From Isoetes taiwanensis (taxonomy: Eukaryota > Streptophyta > Lycopodiopsida > Isoetales > Isoetaceae), in the NCBI GenBank assembly GCA_021234155.1, contig JAJEKV010000006.1, positions 14,832,902-14,896,901 of the forward strand: a stretch of DNA of 64,000 bases, written 5' to 3'. The position numbers and the translations under genes are program-made. Position 1 is the first letter of the stretch. Every line of letters starts with the position of its first letter. Below the pieces are notes generated by a model that had not been told where the DNA came from, did no database searches, and saw only the letters and a program-made list of their open reading frames with translations. Shown one piece after another: positions 31,576-41,170 of this stretch.

Positions 31576-34469
31576 ATGTACAGACTTCATACAACCATAT
31601 CTTAAAGAACTTCGTGGATTCCTGGTCCAATAAGCTCATCTTGCAGTCAATGGTTCCAAAGATAAGGCATTAATGCTTCATCGATGTAAAGTGATTATGC
31701 AGGTGGCCCAAATAAAGGTATTTTAAGACCAATTGGCAGACTGAAATTGGAACATGGTAAATCATGGTACATGAGTTTTTGAATTTTAATACATCTACAG
31801 ATGTAGCAACGTAAAGTTCGCAATGACAAGTTCCTTAAACAGAAGCACTGTATGACCAAAGCTGGGATAGTATGGAGATAATGGTATAAGGTTTTTTTTT
31901 TTTTAAATTGGCAATAGAGCTAGGGAAATGCTACAATATGCAAAAGAGAAAATATGAACATATTTTAACATGCGACACAAAAAATACATTTGATAATCGG
32001 ATCGTGTTTTTAGGTATGGATCTAAAGCTCCCACGCTGGTACTGATGGTAGCAAGGGCAAACCTATGGTTTATCAAGAATTCGAGAAACAGGGATGATGC
32101 ACTGCCATTTACAGATTTACATTTACAGATTTACTCTAAGCTAAGCGAATATGGCTGTGGCAACTTGGGCATATGATTTACAGCATGGACATCGCAAGAT
32201 ATTTGTTGTAAGACTGCCTTTAATTTAAGAACTGTCGGTAGTTCAAAGATTGGAATATACATCAGAGATTGCAGTGAAGCCAAAATATGCTGTTATAGAC
32301 TATTTGTAAGGCATAAACTGCACGCATTAGTGCCGGATCTACTGTTGGATCTGGTGTGCTTGGAGCTGAATAGCGAAAGCAGCTTGGTGCTGATAGGCAC
32401 ATTGTTACAGTGGTATGCAAACTGACATTAAGGCAGAGCTGATTGGCTAGAACAACGAATCTGAAGCCATAGGGAATGAATTCAATCTCCAACGACATCC
32501 ATAGGTTTGGAGACAGTGAATTAATTTTTGTTTTGTCACTTGCTATAGATCTAAGTACTTCAGTGAGCTAATGCAAGTAATGGGTCAAAGTATTGTCATT
32601 ATGCTGGACTGACCACAGATCTATGCATTTGAGTGAAGTAATATTTGCATTAGGTTAAAATTAGTGCTATGAAAGCATCTAACTTAGAGTACAATTTTCC
32701 ATTATATTGCAATGATTATGCAGCAAGGATTTGCTTGAAAACTCTACAATGGGCACAGATCTATGATTATGAATGAAGGAATGTAGGCTTTGAGTTAAAT
32801 TTTGGCGATATGAAAGCATCTAAGTTAGATATAATTTTTCAATAGAGAGAGCAATGATTAAGCTGAAAGCATTGGCACAGTAAGATAACACCAGGCCGCG
32901 GGAAGTATTTTCATCGCTTGTATGCTATTAAGATATTAACACAGGCCCAAGTTGGGAGTAATCATTAAGGGGTAGGCTGCAGTATCTGATCTCTACTATA
33001 ATCATGCGACTGCACTGCTATTAACGCATGTTGCTAGGTTAAACATGTTGTGCCAACATGCATGCATTTAAGTAGAAGTGCAAGATTAAATATTACATGA
33101 AAGGATGATGAAATATGCTAGCACTATTGCTGTAGAGTCTTACTTGCAATTCAGAGCTGGGTACATGTACAAGGTAGGTTTGAACAGGAAGTTAATGGGG
33201 CGGACTGGATTTATTAGCCATATCCTTGAACAAGCAGATGTAAAGCTACATAGATATGCAGATTTGTTTACTGCAACTTCTGAACTTACATAGTAATGAA
33301 TTATGTTGGCAGCAACTTAAAGATTTTCTAGACCAGGCAAGATAATGCTCATTAACAGCTTAGGCATAATTTTGGAAGAACATGTAAAATCAAAGTGATT
33401 GGGTAAAATTCCTATGCATGGCTGTGGTAAGAACCCATGACTTACAGATAATAGTTATGGGAGTGATCAAGTCTGGGCAGAAGCAGATCATAAGTGGTGT
33501 AAAAGAGCCATGACACAAAGTTCTAGATGGTAAGCTAGAACATCCAGAGCCATGCAGCTACAGATCTGCAAGAAATACTTGGAAAAATGAAATATTAGAA
33601 CTATGGGTGTATGTGAATAGGTTAACACTATTGCTACACAGTGGCTTCATGGAAATTCTAACTACTGAGCAGGTTTGGAACTTGATCATTTTGAGGTCCT
33701 TTTCTTATGCCTAAATGGTAACAAGGCTATAAACACGGTATGCTCTTGCTGATGCTAGATACATGATTGGACATACTTGCATTTTTTGTTTTATAAACAT
33801 GCAAGGTGAAGGGCGAAAAGCCCAAGAGATCCGTAGCTTACCTGCTAGTGACTTAGGCTCTTACCCTTCTTAGGCTAACTGTCCTCTGGTTTCACTGCAG
33901 GTAACGGGATTTCTTGCTCCTATGTATGTTTCCCATTTATTCAAGTATGCGATGACAATGAAGTGATATTTTTGACAAGGCTGCTGAGCTGCTAAAAGAC
34001 AAGGGAATTTCTAAACATTCATTTTCAATCTTATATTGTTTTTTAGTCAATTCTGAATTCTTCTGAGGGTAAATATGATGTATTGAACAAGAAAATTAAT
34101 TGGATTGACAAGAGGAAATTGTTATTCGTAAAGAGAATCTGGTAATTTCTTTTGATAAATGTTAACCATTTTTAAGGCTTAAGTCAAATTTACACCTGTT
34201 TTGGCTTAAGGCTGCATATTGGCCTGAAGTGGTCTTTGCAAAAGTCCATGGATGGTAAAAGTCTGTTTGAACAGATTTAAAAGTTTTTTTTTTTTTTTAA
34301 AATCCAGGATCGAAGTCAAGATGCAAACTAAAAAAGAAAAAAAAAACTTCAAAAATTTAAAACTTTTTGTTTTGGTGTGTTGTTGGAGATGTTGTTTTCT
34401 GTTTTGTTTGAAAAAGAAATAAAAATTCAAACCACATTGATAAGTTCATGAATAACATATAAACCAGCA
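31576..34469. other. Intergenic, no recognised gene; degenerate about 120-bp repeat at 32.5-32.9 kb
   Basis: At about 32545-32870 a block containing ACAGATCTATG, ATGAAAGCATCTAA and CAATGATTA is present two to three times in diverged form. No protein motif is found in the short frames (31262-31447, 32262-32498, 33105-33293). Confidence 0.45.
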
Positions 34470-34590
34470 AATATAGCATAGAATAGAATAGAATATGATT
34501 TTATCGTCCATGGAGACCAACTGGCCTATGGGACCCATGTACAAAGAGAGAGCAGCAGGCGTATTACTACCAGGATTAAAATCCCATATC
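34470..34590 (-). mobile_element. LINE 3' UTR and tail, minus strand
   Basis: On the minus strand, GGGTCCCAT, then GGACGATAAAATCA, then a (TATTC)n tail match the end of the LINE at about 3927-3976. The body of the element cannot be recognised further right, so this is a strongly 5'-truncated copy. Confidence 0.65.
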
Positions 34591-34635
34591 ACACCACAAC
34601 AAAAGTTTTAATTTTTTTTTTGACGGGACTGTGTA

Positions 34636-34712
34636 TGGCGGATGACGGATGGCGGATGGCGGATGGCGGGACTATAGGATGGCGGATGGCGAATGGCAGA
34701 TGGCGGGACTGT
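34636..34712. repeat. Heptamer microsatellite (GGATGGC)n, imperfect
   Basis: Consecutive GGATGGC/GGATGACGG units are interrupted by GGGACTNNGG pieces. Confidence 0.85.
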
Positions 34713-35664
34713 GGATCTGCGTTGGCTGGTAAGTACTGACTCATGTACATTAGAATATCATTAGATGTGGATTAGATGCGGATTAGGCTGAAAAATGTGC
34801 GGGATATATGGGATTTGGGGAAAGGAATATGATTGATAGTACTTTAGCTTAATTTATTCTGTTGCCCGGAGGATTTTTTCTGTTTGTCTGGCTATGAGTA
34901 TGTGAGTATGTTTACAATAGCGTCCCGATCAGGAAAATAAAGTAGAACAACAAGAGTAAAGCATAGACTAATTAAAAGACGGGCATGAGTTCATATGTAT
35001 ATAGATTTTCTTAGCTTCGACGGACCAATAGATAAAAGATAAATATTTTAACGTCACACCACTAGGCAACATGAGAACGAAGACCGAACATGAGAACGAA
35101 GACTGAAACAGGGGCGTAGAACCATGCAGATGGGGAAAAATCGCTCTCAGGAACTCAAACTCTGGTACCGGCAGTTTGAAAAATAAGAGCCGTTGAGGAT
35201 AAATTTGGTAGATAAACTTACTCACCAAAATTTAAAACTGCTAAAACAAAATTTTAAAATCGTTAAAATAAATAGACATCGTGGCAAAATCAGGGGATGG
35301 TAAATAATAAAATGGTATAGCAGAGTATACGATAAGCCAGACGTGTAACGATAATTAATAGACCTAGGAAGACGGTAATAATGGGAAGAAACAGATAGGG
35401 GGAGGATATGGTACGGGGCAGTAGGAGGCTTCGGGTATACACATACGAACACCCGTAGGATAAGATAGGACAAGACCAATAATAAAGAAGGGCGGGTGTA
35501 ATAAAGGAGCGGGAATATAGATTCGTAACCCTAAAAGTTTAACATATTATAACAAGGGGAGGACGAAGAGGTGAGCTTCGCCCTCGAGATTTCTGGTAGC
35601 TCCGGCCACGCTCTGCCTGGATCAAAGCATCCGACTCAATCCCGCATGTTGAATTTGGAGCAGA
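34713..35664. other. Intergenic, nothing recognised
   Basis: Purine-rich on the plus strand at 35.2-35.5 kb; no domain or repeat family identified. Confidence 0.4.
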
Positions 35665-36212
35665 ATGGACAAAGGGAAGAGGATAGTCGAAGAGCATGAG
35701 GATGATGGGCAGAAAATCAAGAAGCGCCCAAGGGCCGGCGTTCCGGGCAACCTTACAGTGCCTTGGAACCCAGATTTGGAGATCTTTGTCCCTGGTGTCT
35801 ATGTGAACAGGATTGCTTGTGCTTGGAGAAAGGATTGTCATCATGCATAAGTTGTGGAAGAGTGCACTGTCTGTTCTGTGATTGCATACATCACGCGCAG
35901 GCCATGAAGGATGCGGGGTACAGCCTCCGTTTGTTAGAAGTATTGGGCATCATGGCAGATAAGAATGATACTACTAGAAGACAAGACATGGACAGGGTCA
36001 TGCAGTGTTTCAACAATCTCCAAATAAATGCAGCTATACAAAAATCCTCTAGTCATCAGCACGAGCTTATGATAGGAGATTTCGGCAAGGTATGCATCTA
36101 TTGTTGTGAAAAGAACCCAGCTGACTACATATGCAGGGCATATATGGCAAGGAATGTAGAAAAGAAGAAAAGGGTAGGAGAATCGTCTACGGGCAAGAAG
36201 CAAAGAAGGTGA
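35665..36212 (+). CDS. Cysteine-rich reading frame, unrecognised, probably frameshifted
   Basis: An ATG at 35665 opens a basic N-terminus (MDKGKRIVEEHEDDGQ, then KIKKRPRAG) in one frame. Near 35780 the informative frame switches to CPWCLCEQDCLCLEKG, SSCISCGRVHCLFCDC, continuing to a lysine-rich end (KKKRVGESSTGKKQRR) at 36212. The cysteines (C-x2-C-x-C-x3-C, later C-x2-C-x4-C-x2-C, then CIYCC and C) suggest one or two zinc-binding folds, and the basic ends suggest nucleic-acid binding. The frame change could be a real lesion, a sequencing indel or a short intron. I do not recognise the family; it could be a host gene relic or the product of a mobile element. Confidence 0.4.
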
Positions 36213-36334
36213 ACGAGCAAGGGTGATCAGCATGGGAGGAAATGGAAGGAGGAGCAAGGGAGGGGGGAAGGATAGGAATGAAATTTTTTTTGTTTAATTT
36301 CTGTTTAATCTTTCTTTTATTATCGTATGTTTTT

Positions 36335-36836
36335 AACACATAACAACCATTGACATTAACAACCAACACATAACTACCATTGACATTAATTAACACAACC
36401 ATTGGGTCCAACACATTTAAATTAAAATCCCCCTTAAACCCCCTTTGGTTTGGGTGCATATGTGACTCCGGGCAACGAGAGCTGTTGGATAGGCATATTC
36501 ACCCCTTATTCCTTAATCTACACCGTACGTAAAGTTCCTCGTTTGTGGGGTATGCAAGTACAAAATTTGCTATACTATATAACAAGATTCGCAAAATACT
36601 ATAAGATTTCAAGCGGAATACTATATGGTGTTGATTTCGTATGTGCAAAATACAATTATGAGGGCTCTCGCTGCCCTACGTCACCCCCCGTGTGAATATG
36701 CACCCAAACCAAAGGGGATTTAAGGGGGATTTTAATTTAAATGTGTTGGACCCAATGGTTGTGTTAATTAATGTCAATGGTAGTTATGTGTTGGTTGTTA
36801 ATGTCAATAGTTGTTATGTGTTGGTTGTTATGTGTT
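36335..36836. repeat. Fold-back repeat family R, copy a (complete, about 500 bp)
   Basis: Two nearly identical inverted arms of about 150 bases (36335-36490 and 36660-36836) enclose a 170-base AT-rich interior. Arm text includes AACACAACCATTGGGTCC and CCCCCTTTGGTTTGGGTGC. The left arm has lost the short TCACACGGGG box that the right arm keeps. No coding capacity. A small non-autonomous DNA element is likely. Confidence 0.8.
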
Positions 36837-37530
36837 GGGGGATTTAATTTTTATATGTTGGATGTTAATGGTTTGTGTTGCTAAATTTTTTTTTGGCCCC
36901 TTCGGGGCCTTAGGGACGTCACCCCCCCCCCCCTCCCGGTGTGAAACAAATTTTAGAATTTTAGAATTTGAGGCTTTCATCACCTGTAGCTTTTGAATTT
37001 CATCACAATAAAACAACTAGAACATAAGTAAAAATTACCATAAAGATAAAGCAAATTGATCCCATTATTCTGAAAGTCATAAAGTTTGCAACACCCATAC
37101 ACAAACATTTTTCAACTAGAATTTAACAGCAGCCTTTGGCCTCCATGGATTCTTGTGGTGAGAAACCAAAGTGGGAAACTTTTCTGCTTGTTAGCACAAG
37201 GATCTAGAAGCCTCAAAATCTAAAACTGCATGGTAATTTTTTGCAAGCTTCATTCGGAATGAGCCATAAAACAATATTCAATAGCGCAATCCTGTATTAA
37301 TCAGCTGGTAGGATGTGAAAGCCTACCAAACCCGGCCGAAAACTTGTTGTTTTAGCATAGATAACTTAACCAAACATATCCATATCATACACTATCAAAT
37401 CGATCTCGGAGAGAGCTTTCCAACACAATAAAGATCATCTCAAATAGAGCTCTGGATCAAAAGTTATGATAAGAAATGTGTTGTCGGCGGGGAAACTGCA
37501 CTACATGCGCCCTTCAAGCCCTTCATGTGC

Positions 37531-37644
37531 CCATTATGCACCACACACACAAAAAGAGGGCTTTTGTTGTGAGCCATTGGTTGTTAACCATTATGCACCA
37601 CACACACAAAAAAAGGGCTTTTGTTGTGAGCCATTGGTTGTTGA
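37531..37644. repeat. 57-bp minisatellite, 2 units
   Basis: Units start CCATTATGCACCACACACAC at 37531 and 37588 and end with a GGTTGTT stretch. Confidence 0.85.
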
Positions 37645-37728
37645 CCATTGGAAAAAAAAAAGGGCTAAAATCAATGGCTCAGAAATGGTGCACTCTAGAT
37701 GTACGCATTAGTACATCCACACACAACC

Positions 37729-38243
37729 AACACATAACAACCATTGACATTAACAACCAGCACATAACTACCATTGATATTAATTAACACAACCATTGGG
37801 TCCAACACATTTAAATTAAAATCCCCCTTAAACCCCCTTTGGTTTGGATGCATATTCACACGGGGGTTGACTCCGGGCAACGAGAGCTGTTGGATAGGCA
37901 TATTCACCCCTTATTCCTTAATCTACACCGTATGTAAATTTCCTCGTTTGTGGGGTATGCAAGTACAAAATTTGCTATACTGTATAACAAGATTCGTAAA
38001 ATACTATAAGATTTCAAGCGGAATACTATATGGTGTTGATTTTGTACGTGCAAAATACAATTATGAGGGCTCTCGCTGCCCTATGTCACCCCCCGTGCGA
38101 ATATGCACCCAAACCAAAGGGGGTTTAAGGGGGATTTTAATTTAAATGTGTTGGACCCAATGGTTGTGTTAATTAATGTCAATGGTAGTTATGTGCTGGT
38201 TGTTAATGTCAATAGTTGTTATGTGTTGGTTGTTATGTGTTGG
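37729..38243. repeat. Fold-back repeat family R, copy b (complete)
   Basis: Same structure as copy a, with both arms keeping the CACACGGGGG-type box. It forms the first part of the second 1.4-kb tandem copy. Confidence 0.8.
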
Positions 38244-38964
38244 GGGATTTAATTTTTATATGTTGGATATTAATGGTTTGTGTTGCAAAAAAAAAAATTT
38301 GGCCCCTTCAGGGCCTTAGGGACCCCCCCGGGTGTGACAAAAATTTTAGAATTCAAACCAGAAGAAAACTAGAATTCATTTGAGGCTTTCATCACCTGTA
38401 GCTTTTGAATTTCATCACAATAAAACAAATAGAGCATAAGTAAAAGTTACCATAAAGATAGAGCGGATTGATCCCATTATTCTGAAAGTCATAAAGTTTG
38501 CAACACCCATACACAAATATTTTTCAACTGGAATTTAACAGCAGCCTTTGGCCTCCATGGATTCTTGTGGTGAGAAACCAAAGTGGGAAACTTTTCTGCT
38601 TGTTAGCACAAGGATCTAGAAGCCTTGGAATTTGCTTAATAACTGCCTCAAAATCTATAAATGCATGGTAAATTTTTGCAACCTTCATTTGGAATGAGCC
38701 ATAAACAATATCCAATAGCGCAATCCTGTATTAATCAGCTGGTAGAATATGAAAGCCTACCAAACCCGGCCGAAAATTTGCTGTTATAGCATAGATAACT
38801 TAACCAAACATATCCATATCATACACTATCAAAAAGATATCGGAGAGAGCTTTCCAAAGCAATAAAAATCATCTCGAATAGAGCTCTGGATCAAAAGTTA
38901 TGATAAGAAATGTGTTGCCGGTGGGGAAACTGCACTACATGCGCCCTTCAAGCCCTTCATGTGC

Positions 38965-39135
38965 CCATTATGCACCACACACACAAAAAGAGGGCTTTTG
39001 TTGTGAGCCATTGGTTGTTGACCATTATGCACCACACGCACAAAAAGAGGGCTTTTGTTGTGAGCCATTGGTTGTTGACCATTATGCACCACACGCACAA
39101 AAAAAGGCTTTTGTTGTGAGCCATTGGTTGTTGAA
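38965..39135. repeat. 57-bp minisatellite, 3 units
   Basis: Units begin at 38965, 39022 and 39079. Copy 1 has only two, so the array changed after the 1.4-kb duplication or during it. Confidence 0.85.
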
Positions 39136-39208
39136 CATTGGAAAAAAAAGGCTAAAATCAATGGCTCAAAAATGGTGCACTCTAGATGTACGCATTAGTA
39201 CATCCATT

Positions 39209-39965
39209 TGAATACATCACGAAATCATAGGAAAACCTTAGTGAAAAGCGTACAAAAACACAAAGAAAACCCCCTGTTATTATGCTACATATTTAAGATC
39301 CGATGTTATCAGTTTTAGAATCAAAGCAGTGCATCCAAATCAGCTCATGGCTAAATATGCAATATATATATAATTGATATGAAGGACTTTGGAGAGAAGG
39401 AAAAATGAATCATGTAATTCCAATGATATCTTTGATGAATGACTTTTTGACTACCAAAACTGGGTTGTAAGTTGTAACTTACTTTGGATAAGAATATAGG
39501 AAGCAAGATCACAAGGTATAGATGGTATTATCTAGTATTAACAACCAGGAACGATCTATCTATGTTGGTCGAATAGTGGAAAACCTTTGACAATTTAAAG
39601 ACACAGCTAAGGGGCCTAAGGAAAATGTAAGAAGAATAATTAGACATGTAAAATATACAACCGGAAGACCAACAAAGAGAGGGTGACAAATAGCAGGTCA
39701 AACTCGCTTCGACAAGAGATTCAGAAAATCAGTCACAGGAAGACGTTACCAAAAGAAGCAGAGGCAACATAATCAGGAAGTAACACTACAGGTGAAGATG
39801 GCAAGAATAATATCAACTCGAGTGGACGTGACGTGGACAGAAAGAGGATAAGGCAGCTCGGAGCAGTCAATGTACAAAAGTAACACATAGGCAAGAAAGA
39901 GGTGGGTTATAATGGAAACTAGGGCGAAAAGGACAAGACCTACCTTATTATGAGTAAAAGGTGGA
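39209..39965. other. Intergenic, nothing recognised
   Basis: AT-rich sequence that may include the 5' part of the LINE leader that follows. No frame with a motif. Confidence 0.35.
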
Positions 39966-40262
39966 CGGGACAAGCTACGGGACAGAGAGGCTAAGCCTCT
40001 GCCGTACACCAGGATAGCGAGGGCTAGACCCACCAACTGGTAATCCGGACCACTAGAAACTCAATAAACCGGGAAGAACAAAAGAAAAGAAAACATTGGA
40101 CATTTGTATAGTACCAGTTGTGAAAGACGCAAAGGGTATGTATACAAAAACCTTCTATGGTCAAAAAGGAGAATGGGATATGCTACGGACTGAGGGTTTT
40201 AGCCCCCGCCGTAGGCCAGGATAACGTGGGCACGACCCCCAACTGGCTCCCAGATCACCAAA
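39966..40262. repeat. Two diverged about 85-bp direct repeats upstream of a LINE ORF1
   Basis: A block with GCTACGG, GCCGTA(C/G)(A/G)CCAGGATA and CCAACTGG is found at about 39966-40054 and again at 40178-40262, some 210 bases apart. Together they precede the ORF1 start by 360-650 bases. LINE 5' UTRs often carry such iterated promoter units; that role here is inference. Confidence 0.55.
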
Positions 40263-40619
40263 ATGACACAATAACAAAAATGCACATGTACATAAATGCA
40301 TGGATGCATAACTAATTCGGTAGGCAACTACCAAATCTTGTATTGGCACAGAGAGGGTCACCCCCGGCCAATCAACTTATACGGAAATATGGCGAGATCT
40401 GCAGGGGAGGATCGAATAATAATAAATAAGGACAGGCAGAATAATTAATAATTATAGCCAATTCAAAATTCAAAGTTAAACAGTGATTTCGAATAAGAAG
40501 ACCGTTTATGGAGACAGAATATATATATCCCTTACGAAAGTGTTACATCTACCTTACCAGAAGAATTCCATCACGGTAATTCAATCATGAGCCACTACAG
40601 TATACTGTAATCAGGAGCG

Positions 40620-41076
40620 ATGGCGGAGAACACCAGCAGCAGTCAGCAAAAGAGAGCAGATACAGCAAAAGCGCCAGTGAGCCAGCAGGACCTCAGAGAT
40701 CTGGCTCAGATGAACAAGCAGCTAGAGTCGAGGATTCCGAGTATGGATGCACTCAACACGCTGGTGGGAATGTGTAACCGCAACAAAATAGCCATCTCCA
40801 GTATGGACGTGAGGATAGGAGGGGTCGAGAGGTCAAGCGAGGAGATGCAACGCAGAATGGACGAGATCGAAGAAGAAAAAGCTAAAATTATGCAGAGGTT
40901 GGTTGAGTTAGAAAAATCAAATGTTGAATTAGATGCATGGGAGTCATTTGATAGGATAAAGCCACATATCATGGAATTTGAGGAGCAGAATAGAATTAAG
41001 CATGACGTTAGGTTGATAGGAGTAACAGAGAAACCTAATGAGGACACATATCGAGTGACTGCAGAGATAATGCCAC
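40620..41076 (+). pseudogene. LINE ORF1, 5' part, cut off at 41076
   Basis: The ATG at 40620 opens a 150-residue frame (MAENTSSSQQKRADTAK, then KAPVSQQDLRDLAQMNKQLE). A long coiled coil follows (RSSEEMQRRMDEIEEEKAKI, then MQRLVELEKSNVE). It ends in NRIKHDVRLIGVTEKPNED, which resembles the start of the L1 ORF1 RNA-binding domain (compare RNLKISGLHE in the frame at 203-910). Soon after, at 41077, the hairpin of the T-rich block begins and the reading frame runs into unrelated sequence, so the RRM and CTD are missing. The opposite strand of 58396-58600 holds LINE ORF2 sequence, so the two flanks are not the halves of one interrupted element. Confidence 0.6.
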
Positions 41077-41170
41077 GGTTCTATTGCGAAGCATTCGCAA
41101 TAGAACCGCCATTCTTTGGCAAGGGACGTTGCTATTTTGGGTTCGCATCCCCTATATATGCTCTTCTTTT
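41077..41170 (+). promoter_or_regulatory. P1 module: perfect hairpin, conserved box, TATA
   Basis: GGTTCTATTGCGAA (41077-41090) and its exact reverse complement TTCGCAATAGAACC (41094-41107) are separated by GCA. Then come GCCATTCTTTGGCAAGGGAC and a TATATAT run at about 41153. Some 30 bases further is TCATCGGCGTT. The TATA spacing suggests a Pol II promoter. Confidence 0.55.

Larger units (their letters stand above)
36335..37719 (+). repeat. Tandem duplication of about 1.4 kb, copy 1
   Basis: It comprises fold-back copy a plus about 880 bases of non-coding flank, ending GTACGCATTAGTACATCCA. The same composition recurs from 37729 with about 95% identity. Confidence 0.85.
37729..39208 (+). repeat. 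Tandem duplication of about 1.4 kb, copy 2
   Basis: Colinear with 36335-37719. It is longer because it has three instead of two 57-bp minisatellite units and a few small insertions (for example near 38635). Confidence 0.85.

Noticed and set aside
36890-36935. GGCCCC-TTC-GGGGCC stem followed by a C-run as a transcription terminator
   Set aside because: Terminators of this type are bacterial; the locus lies in plant repeat DNA, and the second 1.4-kb copy has a weaker version, so it is better seen as part of the repeat.
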